Shown: positions 12,176 through 24,700 of the stretch, one piece after another
Layout: each line of letters begins with the position of its first letter
Position numbering within the stretch: the stretch's first letter is position 1
Source of the DNA: Luteibacter aegosomatissinici
GTDB taxonomy: Bacteria; Pseudomonadota; Gammaproteobacteria; Xanthomonadales; Rhodanobacteraceae
Reading direction: 5' to 3'
NCBI RefSeq assembly: GCF_023078495.1
Contig: NZ_CP095742.1
Coordinates: forward strand, 1 to 64,000
DNA: 64,000 bases
Notes under the pieces: model-generated
The model's database searches: none
The model's input: only the letters and a program-made list of their open reading frames with translations
Told to the model about the DNA's origin: nothing
Position numbers and translations under genes: made by a program

Positions 12176-15100
12176 GTGATCGCAGGCTGGCTCTTGCTGC
12201 TGGTGGCCTTGCTGTACGTCGGCCTTTTGTTCGGGATCGCGTACCTTGGCGACCGCCGCCCACTCTACCCTCGCCAGCCGCGCCTGCGCCCGCTGGTGTA
12301 CAGCCTTGCGCTCGCGGTGTACTGCTCGTCGTGGACGTTCTACGGCGCGGTGGGCACCGCCGCACGCTCCGGCCTGGCCTACCTGCCGATCTATCTCGGC
12401 CCGCTGTTGTTGTTCGTGCTCGGGTTCGGCCTGCTCGAGCGCCTCGTGCTGGTCGCCCGCGAGCGCAACATTACTTCAATCGCCGATTTCATCGCCGCAC
12501 GCTTCGGTAAGTCACACGGCCTGGCGGCGCTCGTCGCCATCATCGCCGTCGTGGCCATCATTCCGTACATCGCCCTGCAGTTCAAAGCCGTGGCCATGTC
12601 GTTCAGCGTGCTCGGCGATGGCTCCAGCTGGTGGTTCGGCGATACCGCGCTGTGGTGCGCCGCCCTCCTCGCCGTGTTCGCCATCCTATTCGGCACCCGC
12701 AACATCGATGCAACGGAACACCACCACGGCATGATGCTCGCGGTGGCCGTGGAATCGCTGGTGAAGCTGCTCGCGTTCGTTGCCATCGCGGTATACGCGT
12801 ACCTGCACGGCCCGGGGCTGATCGAGACCGTCCGCGCACCGGTGTTGCAGATCGAACAAGGCAGCGTGCCACCCGGCTTTGTCGCGCAGACCTTGCTCGC
12901 CTTCTGCGCCATGTTCTGCCTGCCGCGCCAGTTCCAGATCGGCGTCGTGGAATGCGAAGACCCCCGCGACCTGCGCAAGGCGCGCTGGCTGTTCCCTATC
13001 TACATGGTGCTGATCTCGGTCGGTGTGCTCCCGATCGTCAGCGCCGGGCTGGGCCTGCCCTCGGTCACGACACGTCACGTGGATGCCTGGGTGTTGAACC
13101 TGCCGATCGCCCTGGGTGATCACGCCATGGCGCTGATTGCCTTCATTGGCGGTTTCTCCGCCGCGACAGGCATGGTGATCGTCGCGGCCGTGGCGCTCGC
13201 GACGATGATCAGCAACGACCTGGTGATGCCGGCATTGCTGCGGATCCGCCGGTTAGGCCTCGAGCAACGCGGCGATGTCTCGCACCTCGTGCTCGCCATC
13301 CGGCGTATCGCGATCATCGGCCTGGCCGCCATGGCCTACCTGTACTACCGCGTCATCGCCGATGCGGAGAATCTCGCGGCGACCGGCCTGCTCTCTTTCG
13401 CCGCCGTTGCGCAGTTCGCGCCGGCCATCGTCTCGGCGTTGTACTGGCGTGGTGCGAGCCGCGTCGGTGTGTACGTTGGTCTGATCGCGGGCTTCGCGAC
13501 ATGGGCATACACACTGCTCCTTCCGGCGATGACGCGTGCGGGCTGGATCGCCAGCGCCTGGATGGACCAGGGACCGTTCGGGCTGGGCTGGCTGAAGCCC
13601 AACGAGCTCTTCCACCTCAGCGGCTGGGAGCCGGTAACCCACGGCACCTTCTGGTCGCTGCTGATCAATGTGTCGTGCCTCGTCTTCATCTCGCTGCGCT
13701 TCCGTCCCAGTGTGGCCGAACGCCTGCACGCGGCGTTGTTCGTCGATCCGTTCGTTCGCAGCGTGAGCGGCGCGGGCGACTGGCGCGGCCGCGTGACCGT
13801 GCGCGACCTCGGGACCATCGCCGGGCGCATCGTCGGTGACCGCGTTACCCAGCGTGCGTTCCACGAGTATGGCCAGCGCCACGGCGTGACGCTCTCCCCT
13901 ACCGATTCCGCCGATCGCCCGTTGATCCAGTTCACGGAGCGCTTACTGGCGAGCGCGGTTGGTGCGGCGAGTGCGCGGCGCATCCTCATGGGCGCCTTGA
14001 GCGGCACCGGTCTCGATATCGCCGAAGCCATGGCCTTGATGGATGAAGCCTCGCAGGAGCTGCGCTTCAATCGTGAGCTTCTCTCCACCACGCTCGAGAA
14101 CGTCTCCCAGGGTATCAGCGTGGTGGATGGCGATATGCGCCTGGTGGCATGGAATCGCCGCTACCTCGAGCTGTTCGATTACCCGGAAGGCATGGTGTAC
14201 GTCGGCCTGCCGGTTGCCGACCTCATTCGCTGGAATGCCGAGCACGGTGAATGCGGGCCGGGTGAAGTGGATGAGCATGTTGGCAAGCGCATTCGCTACA
14301 TGCGTGCAGGTTCACCGCACTTGTTCCAGCGTGTTCGCCCCGATGGCACCGTGATCGAAATGCGTGGGCGCGCGTTGCCGGGTGGCGGCTTCGTCACGAC
14401 CTTTACCGACGTCACGGCGTACAAGCACGCCGAGCTCGCGCTGATCGATGCGAACGAAACGCTGGAGCAGCGCGTGGCGGATCGCACGGCCGAGCTCTCC
14501 GAGGCACTCGATGCCACGGCCATCGCGCGACGAGAAGCCGAAGCTGCGAACGCGTCGAAAACACGTTTTCTCGCAGCGGCGAGCCACGACTTGCTGCAGC
14601 CACTCAACGCCGCGCGTTTGTTTACCTCCGCCTTACGGCAGCACCCTGGCCTGGACGGCGAAGCGACGCAGCTCGCCGAGCGCATCGATGCTTCCTTCCG
14701 TGCGGCTGAGGATCTGCTCGATGCACTACTCGATGTCTCGCGTCTTGATGCAGGTAGCTATCGACCAGAGCTTGCACCGTTTGCGCTCGCCGACCTGTTC
14801 GACTCATTGCGCCAACAGTTCGCCGTTGTCGCCGAGCAACGTGGGCTCAGCCTTCATGTCGTGCCGACCACCGTTGCCGTTCGCTCGGATGCCCAGCTCC
14901 TTCGTCGCATCGTCGCGAACTTCCTTTCCAATGCGTTGCGCTATACCCGTTCCGGTGGCGTCGTATTGGGCGCCCGTCGTGATGGGAAAGACATACGCAT
15001 CGAGGTATGGGATAGCGGCCCTGGCATCGCGACCGAACAGCAGGCGCGCATCTTCGGGGAGTTCCAGCGGATCGACAGGCCGTCGCCATGGGGCGAAAAA

Positions 15101-15655
15101 GGCCTGGGCCTGGGCCTGTCGATTTGCGATCGCCTCTCGGGGATCCTCGGCCACCGCTTGGGCCTGCAGTCGCGCGTGGGCCACGGCAGCTGCTTCAGTA
15201 TCAGCGTGCCGCGTGCCGAAGCCACCGCGCGCAAGCGCGTCGCCGCCGTGGCCCGTCCGGGTGGCGAGCAGTTACCACTCACCGTGCTCTGCCTCGACAA
15301 CGACGAGTCCATCCTGGATGGCATGAAGGCGCTGCTCGGTCGTTGGGGCGTCGATTGCCGCGTCGCCACCGATGTCGGTGAAGCGCTGGCAGTCCTGCGC
15401 GATACACGTGTCGATCTGATTCTTGCCGATTACCACCTGACGGAAGAGATGGATGGCCTCGTCGCCCTGCAGATCATGGGCACGCAGGTTTCGCCCATGC
15501 CACCGGCGGCGATGGTGACGGCGGATGGCAGTACGGAGTTGAAGCAGCGCGCGAGAGAGATGGGCTATCCACTGCTGCATAAGCCGGTGAAGCCGGCGGC
15601 GCTGAGGGCGATGCTTGTCGCGCTGGCGAAACGCACGGGCACACACGCTGCATAG
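12176..15655 (+). CDS. crbS: CrbS-type hybrid sensor kinase fused to a sodium-solute symporter domain
   Basis: The 1159-residue protein is a transporter-kinase fusion. Residues about 1-490 form a multi-helix SLC5/PutP-like symporter domain. A PAS-like segment follows (about 640-755), then a short coiled coil (ANETLEQRVADRTAEL), a HisKA domain with acceptor His804 in ASHDLLQP, an ATPase domain (NFLSNALRYT, GPGIATEQQ, GLGLGLSICDRL), and a receiver domain with Asp1085 in LILADYH. This layout, beside a LuxR-type regulator and acs, matches CrbS (MxtR in pseudomonads), the sensor of the acetate switch. GTG at 12176 is the start. Substrate sensing by the transporter part is known for relatives and inferred here. 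Confidence 0.88.
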   Translation: MIAGWLLLLVALLYVGLLFGIAYLGDRRPLYPRQPRLRPLVYSLALAVYCSSWTFYGAVGTAARSGLAYLPIYLGPLLLFVLGFGLLERLVLVARERNITSIADFIAARFGKSHGLAALVAIIAVVAIIPYIALQFKAVAMSFSVLGDGSSWWFGDTALWCAALLAVFAILFGTRNIDATEHHHGMMLAVAVESLVKLLAFVAIAVYAYLHGPGLIETVRAPVLQIEQGSVPPGFVAQTLLAFCAMFCLPRQFQIGVVECEDPRDLRKARWLFPIYMVLISVGVLPIVSAGLGLPSVTTRHVDAWVLNLPIALGDHAMALIAFIGGFSAATGMVIVAAVALATMISNDLVMPALLRIRRLGLEQRGDVSHLVLAIRRIAIIGLAAMAYLYYRVIADAENLAATGLLSFAAVAQFAPAIVSALYWRGASRVGVYVGLIAGFATWAYTLLLPAMTRAGWIASAWMDQGPFGLGWLKPNELFHLSGWEPVTHGTFWSLLINVSCLVFISLRFRPSVAERLHAALFVDPFVRSVSGAGDWRGRVTVRDLGTIAGRIVGDRVTQRAFHEYGQRHGVTLSPTDSADRPLIQFTERLLASAVGAASARRILMGALSGTGLDIAEAMALMDEASQELRFNRELLSTTLENVSQGISVVDGDMRLVAWNRRYLELFDYPEGMVYVGLPVADLIRWNAEHGECGPGEVDEHVGKRIRYMRAGSPHLFQRVRPDGTVIEMRGRALPGGGFVTTFTDVTAYKHAELALIDANETLEQRVADRTAELSEALDATAIARREAEAANASKTRFLAAASHDLLQPLNAARLFTSALRQHPGLDGEATQLAERIDASFRAAEDLLDALLDVSRLDAGSYRPELAPFALADLFDSLRQQFAVVAEQRGLSLHVVPTTVAVRSDAQLLRRIVANFLSNALRYTRSGGVVLGARRDGKDIRIEVWDSGPGIATEQQARIFGEFQRIDRPSPWGEKGLGLGLSICDRLSGILGHRLGLQSRVGHGSCFSISVPRAEATARKRVAAVARPGGEQLPLTVLCLDNDESILDGMKALLGRWGVDCRVATDVGEALAVLRDTRVDLILADYHLTEEMDGLVALQIMGTQVSPMPPAAMVTADGSTELKQRAREMGYPLLHKPVKPAALRAMLVALAKRTGTHAA

Positions 15656-15662
15656 TGACGAT

Positions 15663-15706
15663 GTAGGAGCGCGCTTGCGCGCGATCGCGCGCAAGCGGGA
15701 TCCTAC
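15663..15706. repeat. GTAG-type REP palindrome between convergent crbS and crbR
   Basis: A nearly perfect palindrome runs from GTAGGAGCGCGCTTGCGCGC through its centre at ATCG to GCGCGCAAGCGGGATCCTAC. It fills the 57 bp gap between the convergent stop codons and could act as a two-way transcription stop or mRNA end protector. It shares its head and GCGCGC core with the element at 61649. Confidence 0.85.
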
Positions 15707-15712
15707 ATGGGC

Positions 15713-16377
15713 TTATTCTTCTTCTGTCGCGCCGGGGATGGTTTCTTTTTCTACGTCGAGGTGCGACGCAGCGAGCGCTACCTGCGTGCGGTTGGATACA
15801 CCGAGCTTGCGCATGATCGCGGTCATGTGCGCCTTGACCGTGGCTTCGGAGACACCAAGATCGTAAGCGATCTGCTTGTTGAGCAAGCCTTCGGCAATCA
15901 TGTTCAGCACGCGGAACTGCTGCGGCGTGAGCGATGCAACGCGCGCGGCCACATCCGCCTCATCGGGCTTGAGTTCCACTGTGCCGCCCATCAGCTGATG
16001 CGGCAACCACACATCGCCATCGAGCACCGTGCGCACCGCCTGCACGATGTCATCCACCGCAGCCGATTTCGGGATGTACGCCGAGGCACCGTGTGCGAGT
16101 GCGCGCCGAGCCACCTGCGCCTCCTCATGCCCCGAGACGACGATGGTCGGCAAACCGGGATACTGCCCACGGATGTGGGCGAGCGCGGAGTACCCGCGCG
16201 CGCCCGGCATGTGCAGGTCCATCAGCAGAAGATCCGCTTCCGGCATCGTTTCGATGAGCGCGAAAAGCGCAGGCACACTGTCGGCCGTATGCACGGTGGC
16301 ATCCGGCAGGGCCGCTACGACCGCACGCTGCAAGGCGTCACGGAATAGCGGGTGGTCATCGGCGATGAGGACGTCGC

Positions 16378-16381
<4 letters not shown>
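15713..16381 (-). CDS. crbR: CrbR-type LuxR-family response regulator
   Basis: The 222-residue protein has an N-terminal receiver domain with acidic pocket DD8-9, phospho-acceptor Asp55 in LLMDLHMPG and the conserved Lys in YIPKS, followed by a LuxR/NarL helix-turn-helix ([35 protein letters not shown]). It is the expected partner of CrbS and by analogy activates acs. The GTG start overlaps the acs stop codon as GTGA (16381-16378), so it is translationally coupled behind acs and should rise when acs is induced, a positive loop. It ends against the REP at 15663-15706, convergent to crbS. Confidence 0.88.
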
Positions 16382-18318
<1,937 letters not shown>

Positions 18319-18490
18319 GCTGGCTCCTGCGTAACCATGGTTCGTGGGGCGTGGGCCCTGAGTGTAACGTCGCGGCGCAGCATCCGGATGCGGCGCACTT
18401 ACGACTTTGGTCGAGGTTCGACCTTTGGCGAATGGATGCCGGGCCCCCTGTGCCACATGCTCGGCTCGCCAAGGGTTGGGGAGACCATTG
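18319..18490. promoter_or_regulatory. acs/porin divergent promoter region with inverted repeats
   Basis: The 172 bp gap between acs and the porin gene holds a perfect inverted repeat GGTCGA-GGT-TCGACC at 18409-18423 and an overlapping shorter one, CGAC-TTTG-GTCG, at 18402-18413. Together they give three GTCG/CGAC half-sites over about 22 bp. Because CrbR homologs control acs, this is a reasonable candidate CrbR operator; that assignment is inference. Confidence 0.45.
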
Positions 18491-19966
18491 ATGAAGACCA
18501 CGCATTCCGGTGGCCGTAAGGCCATCGCCTTCAGCGTTGCCTGTGCCCTCATGCTGCCGCTCGCAGCCATGCCGGACCTCGCGCACGCCCAGTCGAAAAC
18601 GAAGAAGACCACTAGCCGCGAGGCGCAGCTGGAGCAGCGCGTGAACCAGCTGGAACAACAGCTGGCCGAGCTGAAGGCCATGATCCAGGAACAGAAGACG
18701 GCGACGACGGAGGCCACCACCACGGCCCAGGCGGCGCAGACCCAGTCGCAGGCGACCGAGGAGAAGGTCACCAAGGTCGAAAAGACCGTGGCGGCCGTAC
18801 CGACCAAGCCCGCCTTCACCACCGGGACCACGCCGGGCGTCTCGCTGGCCCTGCACGGCTTCATCAACGTCAGCGGCTTCAAGCAGGATGGCAACTACCA
18901 GTACGGCAATGGCCAGAACGCGGAATACCCGCTGCCGGGGTCCAGCGGCAAGGCCAATTCCATCACCGGTGTGGACGTGCGCAACACCCGCTTCTGGCTG
19001 GATTTCACCGGCGCGAAGTTCAACGAGAACTGGTCGGGCTCCGGCCGTATCGAAATGGACTTCTTCGGCGGCTTCAACGGCACCGGTGCTTATGCAGGCT
19101 CACAGCCTGAGCAGCGCCTGCGCCAGGCCTACATGGATATCAGCAACGCCGATTCGGGCACCACGTTCCGCATCGGCCAGATGTGGCAGCTGCTGTTCCC
19201 TCTGGATTACGTCCCGCAGTCGCTCTCGCACATCGCATTCCCGCTGGGCTACGGCACCGGCCTGATCGGCTGGCGCTACCCGGGCATCGTGTGGATGCAG
19301 GACCTGAACAAGGGCTCCGAAGGCACCAAGTGGCGCTTCGACCTGGGTGCGTACGAGGGCAGCTGGAATGGCCCGGGTGCCACGACCAACTTCCTGACCG
19401 CCGGCAATGCGGGCTTCAAGCCGCAGATCCAGGCGCGCATCACCGCCAAGGGCAAGGACTGGCAGGCGTTCCTGGGCGCGCACTACAGCCGCGTCGACCT
19501 GCACGGTGTGGACGGCAACACGGTCACGCCGATCAAATCCAACATCAAGAGCACCGCCGTGGAACTTGGCGGTATGTGGACCCCGGGCAGCTTCATCCTG
19601 AAGGGCGCCCTCTACACCGGCAACGCCATCGGCCAGATGTTCGGCGACCTCTCGCAGTTCGGCGATATCAAGGACAAGGGCGCCTGGCTGCAGGCCGGCT
19701 ACAAGTTCGACAAGCACTGGACCCTGTTCGCGTTCGGCTCGGTCAGCAAGCCGGACAAGGATGATGTGCTGCGCTGGCGCGCCGCGAACACGGCGGGCCT
19801 GCTGAAGGGCACGCAGCAAGCACTCAGCCTGCAGTACAGCACCGGGCCGTTCGACTTCAGTGGCGAGTGGATCCATTCCAAGATCAACTCCACCACCACC
19901 AATGGCCTCGGTCGCCAGGCGGATTCCGGCAACGAGTACACCCTCAACGCGATGTACAAGTTCTGA
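18491..19966 (+). CDS. DcaP-like outer membrane porin
   Basis: The 491-residue protein has a signal peptide (cleavage near AHAQ-SK), then a coiled-coil stretch rich in Glu/Gln ([21 protein letters not shown] region, about 36-75), then a long beta-barrel ending in the aromatic residue Phe (NAMYKF), typical of outer-membrane proteins. Coiled coil plus barrel is the DcaP family layout; characterised members are trimeric porins taking up small carboxylic acids. GGGGAG precedes the ATG at 18491. The gene is divergent from acs and 11 bases ahead of an MHS transporter gene, so the pair probably brings the same organic acid, plausibly acetate, across both membranes. Confidence 0.85.
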   Translation: MKTTHSGGRKAIAFSVACALMLPLAAMPDLAHAQSKTKKTTSREAQLEQRVNQLEQQLAELKAMIQEQKTATTEATTTAQAAQTQSQATEEKVTKVEKTVAAVPTKPAFTTGTTPGVSLALHGFINVSGFKQDGNYQYGNGQNAEYPLPGSSGKANSITGVDVRNTRFWLDFTGAKFNENWSGSGRIEMDFFGGFNGTGAYAGSQPEQRLRQAYMDISNADSGTTFRIGQMWQLLFPLDYVPQSLSHIAFPLGYGTGLIGWRYPGIVWMQDLNKGSEGTKWRFDLGAYEGSWNGPGATTNFLTAGNAGFKPQIQARITAKGKDWQAFLGAHYSRVDLHGVDGNTVTPIKSNIKSTAVELGGMWTPGSFILKGALYTGNAIGQMFGDLSQFGDIKDKGAWLQAGYKFDKHWTLFAFGSVSKPDKDDVLRWRAANTAGLLKGTQQALSLQYSTGPFDFSGEWIHSKINSTTTNGLGRQADSGNEYTLNAMYKF

Positions 19967-19977
19967 CGGAGAGCAGC

Positions 19978-21642
19978 ATGGCCACCACCGCACACGGCAT
20001 GCGTGCCGACGGCAGCATCGGTACCAGTCACAAACGCGTGATCTTCGCGTCCAGCCTGGGCACCGTTTTCGAATGGTATGACTTCTATCTCTACGGCTCG
20101 CTTGCTGCCACCATCGGCAAGCAGTTCTTCACCGGCCTGAACGACACCAGCCAGTTCATCTTCGCGCTGCTGGCGTTCGCGGCGGGGTTTGCGGTGCGCC
20201 CGTTCGGTGCCATCGTGTTTGGCCGCATCGGCGATCTGATCGGTCGCAAGTACACGTTCCTTGTCACCATCATCATCATGGGTACCTCCACGTTCCTTGT
20301 GGGTGTGCTCCCCGGATACACGACGATAGGCGTGGCCGCACCCGTGCTGTTGATCGTGTTGCGCCTGTTGCAGGGCCTGGCCCTGGGTGGTGAGTACGGT
20401 GGCGCAGCAACGTATGTGGCCGAGCATGCACCTGACGGCAAGCGCGGTCTCTATACGAGCTTCATCCAGATCACCGCGACGTTTGGCTTGTTCCTCTCGC
20501 TGCTGGTGATCCTGGGCACGCGCCTTGGCCTGGGCGCCGATACGTTCGATGCCTGGGGCTGGCGCATCCCGTTCCTCATCTCGGCCATCCTCGTCGGCGT
20601 GTCGGTGTACATCCGCATGCAGCTGCACGAATCGCCGGTGTTCCAGCAGATGAAGGCGGAGGGCAAGCACTCCAAGGCGCCGCTTACCGAGGCGTTCGGC
20701 CAGTGGAAGAACCTCCGCCTGGTGATCCTGGCCCTGCTCGGCGCCACCGCCGGCCAGGCCGTCGTCTGGTACACGGGCCAGTTCTACTCGCTGTACTTCC
20801 TGACCCAGAGCCTGAAGATCGATGCCACCACGGCGAACCTCCTGATCGCCGCCGCCTTGTTCATCGGTACGCCGTTCTTCGTGTTCTTCGGCTGGCTCTC
20901 TGACCGCGTTGGTCGCAAGCCGGTGGTGCTCGCCGGTTGCCTGATCGCCGCGCTCACCATGTTCCCGATCTTCAAGGGCCTCACCCACTTCGGTAACCCG
21001 GCCATTGAAGCAGCCGCCGCCAACGCTCCGGTCGTCGTCACCGCCGACCCGAACGCGTGCAGCTTCCAGTTCGATCCGGTGGGCAAGCACACGTTCACCA
21101 GCTCGTGCGACGTAGCCAAGAGCGTGCTGGCCAAGAAGGGCATTCCGTACAGCAACGCGGCCGCACCGGCCGGAACACTTGCGACGGTGAAGATCGGCGA
21201 TGAGGTGATCGAATCGTTCGAAGGCGCGGGGATGGACAAGGCCGCGTTCACTGCCGAGCAGAAGGGCTTCACCAGCAAGGTGGATGACCAGCTGAAGACC
21301 GCCGGCTACCCGGCCAAGGCGGATCCTGCGCAGTCCAACTACCCGATGCTGGTGGTGTTGCTCGCGATCCTGGTGCTCTACGTGACCATGGTCTATGGCC
21401 CGATCGCCGCGTGGCTGGTGGAGATGTTCCCGACGCGCATTCGCTACACGTCCATGAGCCTGCCGTACCACATTGGTAACGGGTGGTTTGGCGGCTTCGT
21501 ACCGACCATTGGCTTCATGCTGGTGGCGTACAAGGGCGATATCTACTACGGGCTTTGGTACCCGGTGGTGGTGGCGTTGATGACGTTTGTGGTGGGGTTG
21601 TTCTTTGTGCGGGAGACGAAGGACGTTCCTCTGGAGCATTGA
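19978..21642 (+). CDS. MHS-family (MFS) organic acid:proton symporter
   Basis: The 554-residue inner-membrane protein belongs to the metabolite:H+ symporter branch of the MFS (ProP/KgtP/ShiA type). It shows GTVFEWYDFYLYG in helix 1, RPFGAIVFGRIGDLIGRKYTF between helices 2 and 3, and LRLLQGLALGGEYGGA in helix 4. It is longer than the usual 430-450 residues because of an extracytoplasmic insert of about 110 residues between late helices (about 380-490, including a Cys pair in NACSF and SSCDV). Start ATG 19978 has GGAGAG upstream, 11 bases after the porin stop. Context suggests uptake of acetate or a related acid; the substrate is not proven. Confidence 0.85.
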   Translation: MATTAHGMRADGSIGTSHKRVIFASSLGTVFEWYDFYLYGSLAATIGKQFFTGLNDTSQFIFALLAFAAGFAVRPFGAIVFGRIGDLIGRKYTFLVTIIIMGTSTFLVGVLPGYTTIGVAAPVLLIVLRLLQGLALGGEYGGAATYVAEHAPDGKRGLYTSFIQITATFGLFLSLLVILGTRLGLGADTFDAWGWRIPFLISAILVGVSVYIRMQLHESPVFQQMKAEGKHSKAPLTEAFGQWKNLRLVILALLGATAGQAVVWYTGQFYSLYFLTQSLKIDATTANLLIAAALFIGTPFFVFFGWLSDRVGRKPVVLAGCLIAALTMFPIFKGLTHFGNPAIEAAAANAPVVVTADPNACSFQFDPVGKHTFTSSCDVAKSVLAKKGIPYSNAAAPAGTLATVKIGDEVIESFEGAGMDKAAFTAEQKGFTSKVDDQLKTAGYPAKADPAQSNYPMLVVLLAILVLYVTMVYGPIAAWLVEMFPTRIRYTSMSLPYHIGNGWFGGFVPTIGFMLVAYKGDIYYGLWYPVVVALMTFVVGLFFVRETKDVPLEH

Positions 21643-21671
21643 GATCCACGCCGCGAAAACCCCCCAACAAA

Positions 21672-21702
21672 AAGGGCCCGCCGGATAAACCGGCGGGCCC
21701 TT
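21672..21702. terminator. Two-way terminator between transporter and autotransporter genes
   Basis: AAGGGCCCGCCGG and CCGGCGGGCCCTT form a perfect 13 bp stem with loop ATAAA, flanked by A-rich (left) and T/C-rich (right) sequence. It separates the convergent MHS transporter and autotransporter genes. Confidence 0.9.
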
Positions 21703-21723
21703 CTCATTCCACAAGGCTAACGC

Positions 21724-24700
21724 TTAGAACGCCACGCGCACACCCGCAGTCACGCCATACGCCGAGCGACCCGAACCTTCTTCAGCGGTCAGGCCGCCAT
21801 AGAGGTAGGTGCTCTTCGCCAGGCGCATCGTGCCGTTCGCATTCACCTGCACGAAGCCGCGACCCACACCCGGTGCGGCGGTGTCGAAGCGCTGGCCGGC
21901 CATGGTGTTGTTCACGGTCGGGTCGAGCAGGTTGCCGGTGTCGGCGCCCACGGCGACGCCGGCGCGCCAGGTCAGCGTGGTGGCCAGCGGATCGGCTGCC
22001 TTCGAACCCAGCGTCACGCCCGCGAGGACGCGCGTACCGGTTTCGGAGAGCTTGTCGAGCGACAGTGCGGCGACCGAGGTACCGCGTTCGGACGTCGCAT
22101 CACGCTCCACCTTCTGCCACACCGCGCTCACGTATGGCTCGATGCGGTTACCGGCGGCGGTCTGCATGGGCATGCGCAGGGTCGCGCTGGCCATGGTGTC
22201 CTTGCCCGAGGTACGCGTATCCAGCGTGCCGTTGCCCATCGGATCGGCGCGACGCGTCGACCAGTCTGTGGTGCCACGTGCCGCCATGCCATCGAGCACG
22301 AAAGCGCCGAGCGACTGCTGGGCGTACACGATGCCCGAGTTACCGCGGATCGAACCCGAACCGCCGTGGGCGATCACGTTGGTGTCGTGGTGCGTCGCAG
22401 CCACGCCGATCACCGTGCCATTCGAGGCGAAGAGATCCACGCCGGCCGTCGTGCGGTCGGTGCCGGTCTCGAAGCCGCTGCCCTGGCCATCGGCGATGGA
22501 GCGGTTGCCGTCGCGGGTGACGTTCGCCCATGCGTTGTGTGCCGTGTCGGTCGCCTGCACGTCGGTGCCCAGGTGGTCGCTCACGTCGCGCTGCATGCCC
22601 AGGCCCGCATTACGCGCGGCCGCGGCTTCATCGGCGTGCACTTCACCCGAAAGGCTCTTCACCATCGTGCCGACCTGGTTGGCGCCCAGTGCCGATACCG
22701 CGTACAGCAGCGTGCTCTGCGCGGCGGTGGCCGTGCCGGCATCCTGCGCCGTCACCGCACCATCCAGCGCGCCCGCGGCGGCCAGGCCATTGCGCTTGGC
22801 CGACGCACCGAGCAGCTGGGCGTACGACACCGGGGTCACACGCAGGTCGATGCTGTGACCACCGTCCACGCCATAGAACGCGAGGAAGCGTGTGTTCGCG
22901 GCAAGACCGTCGGTCGGCTGCGTGATGGAGGTGAAGTAGCCGGTGACGCCACCTTCCGCAGTGACGATGCGGTACGTGGTACCGAGCGCCGCCGTGTAGG
23001 TGTTGGTCGCGTTGCCGGTGATGCCGCGCAGCGTCGGGGCCAACGTGCCGTTGGCGACAAACTGGTTGCCGGCGCCGGTGACGAGCACGCGCGAGTAGTT
23101 ACCCGCACCGTTGCCCGTGCCCTGGCCATCGATATCGACCTCGAGCGTTGCGCCGGCCTGCATGGTGACCGTGCCGTCCACCGTCAGCGTGCCCGGCGAG
23201 TTACCGGCCGCCAGGGTGCCTTCCACGTTCACCGGGCCGCTGATGTGGCCGGTGCCGCGCAGCGTACCGGCGGCATCCACCTGCACGAAGGCGCTGTTCA
23301 GGTCGCCGTTCGCGCTCAGGATGCCATCCTGCACGCAGGTGCCACTGCCGAGGTTGGCCGAACCGGTGAGGCTCAGCTTGCCCTTGCCCGACTTCACGAA
23401 GCAGGCATCGCCCGCAGCGGCCGCCAGGTTGCCTGAGAGCACCGTGGTGGTGCCGGCATCCACGTTCACGCCGGAGTTGCCGCTGATGATCACCTGCTGG
23501 CCGGTACCGAGCGTGGCCACCGTCTGCAGCGTGCCGCCCTGGAGCAGGATCTGGCCCGTGCCGAGCGACGAACCGGAGTCGATGCGGATGACACCGCCGT
23601 CGATCAGGGTGCCGCCGGTGAAGGTGTTGTTGCCGCTGACGATCAGCGTACCGCCGCCCAGCTTCACCAGGCCACCGCTGCCGCTCATGTCGCCCTGCTG
23701 GTTCAGGGTCACGCCATCGAGTGTGGTGATGCTGGCGCCGTTGGCACCGATCACGATATCGCGGTCGGTCGTCATCGTCTTGGTGACGGTGAGGTTGCCG
23801 CCGTTGATCGCGATGTTGTTCGAGGCCGCACCGAGGTTGGCATCGGACGAGATCTGCAGCGTACCGCCGTTGATCGTGTTGCCGCCCGTGTAGGTGTTGT
23901 TGCCACCCAGGATCAGGGTGCCATCGTTCACCGTGGTGCCGCCGCTGTGCGAGGCCACGCCGTCGATCTCGAGCGTGCCTTCGCCGTTCTTCACCAGGCC
24001 CGACACGCCGATGACGTTGCCGGTGGCGGTGACCTTGGTCGCCGCGTCGGTGTTGAACGTACCCGTGCCATCAAGCGTGATGTTGCGCGCGGTGGTGAAG
24101 CTACCCGTGGTGTGCAGCGTGCCGCCCATCAGGTCGATGCTGTTGGATGCCGCGCCGAGGTTCGCATCCGAACCCACCTGCAGCGTACCGTTGCCGATGA
24201 AGTTGCCGCCGGTGTACGTGTTGTTGCCGGTGAGTACCATGGTGCCGTTCAGCACATACGTGCCGCCCGTCTGCGATGCCACGCCGTCAACTTCAAGGGT
24301 ACCGGCGCCGCCCTGGGCGAGCACGCCGCTGCCGGAAACCGTGCCGGACGTGACCATGCGGGTGCCCGCGTCAGTCGCGATCAGGCCATTTCCATCAAGT
24401 ACGAGGTCACGGGTGGAATTGACGTCGCCCGTGGTGTGCAGGATGCCGCCGTTGAAGACGAGGTTGCCGCCGTTGCCGAGGTTGTTGTCGCTGGCAATCT
24501 GCAGGGTACCGTCATTGATCCAGGTATCGCCGGTGTAGCTGTTGGCTTGGTCGAGCACCAGGGTGCCGTCGCCGCTCTTCACCACCGGGCCAAGGCCGAG
24601 GATCTCGCCGCTGCTCGTGGTCGTCGTGTTGCTGTCCACATCGAAGTTGATACCGCCGAGCAGAGCGACCTGCTTTGTGGTGTCGACATCACCCGTGGTG

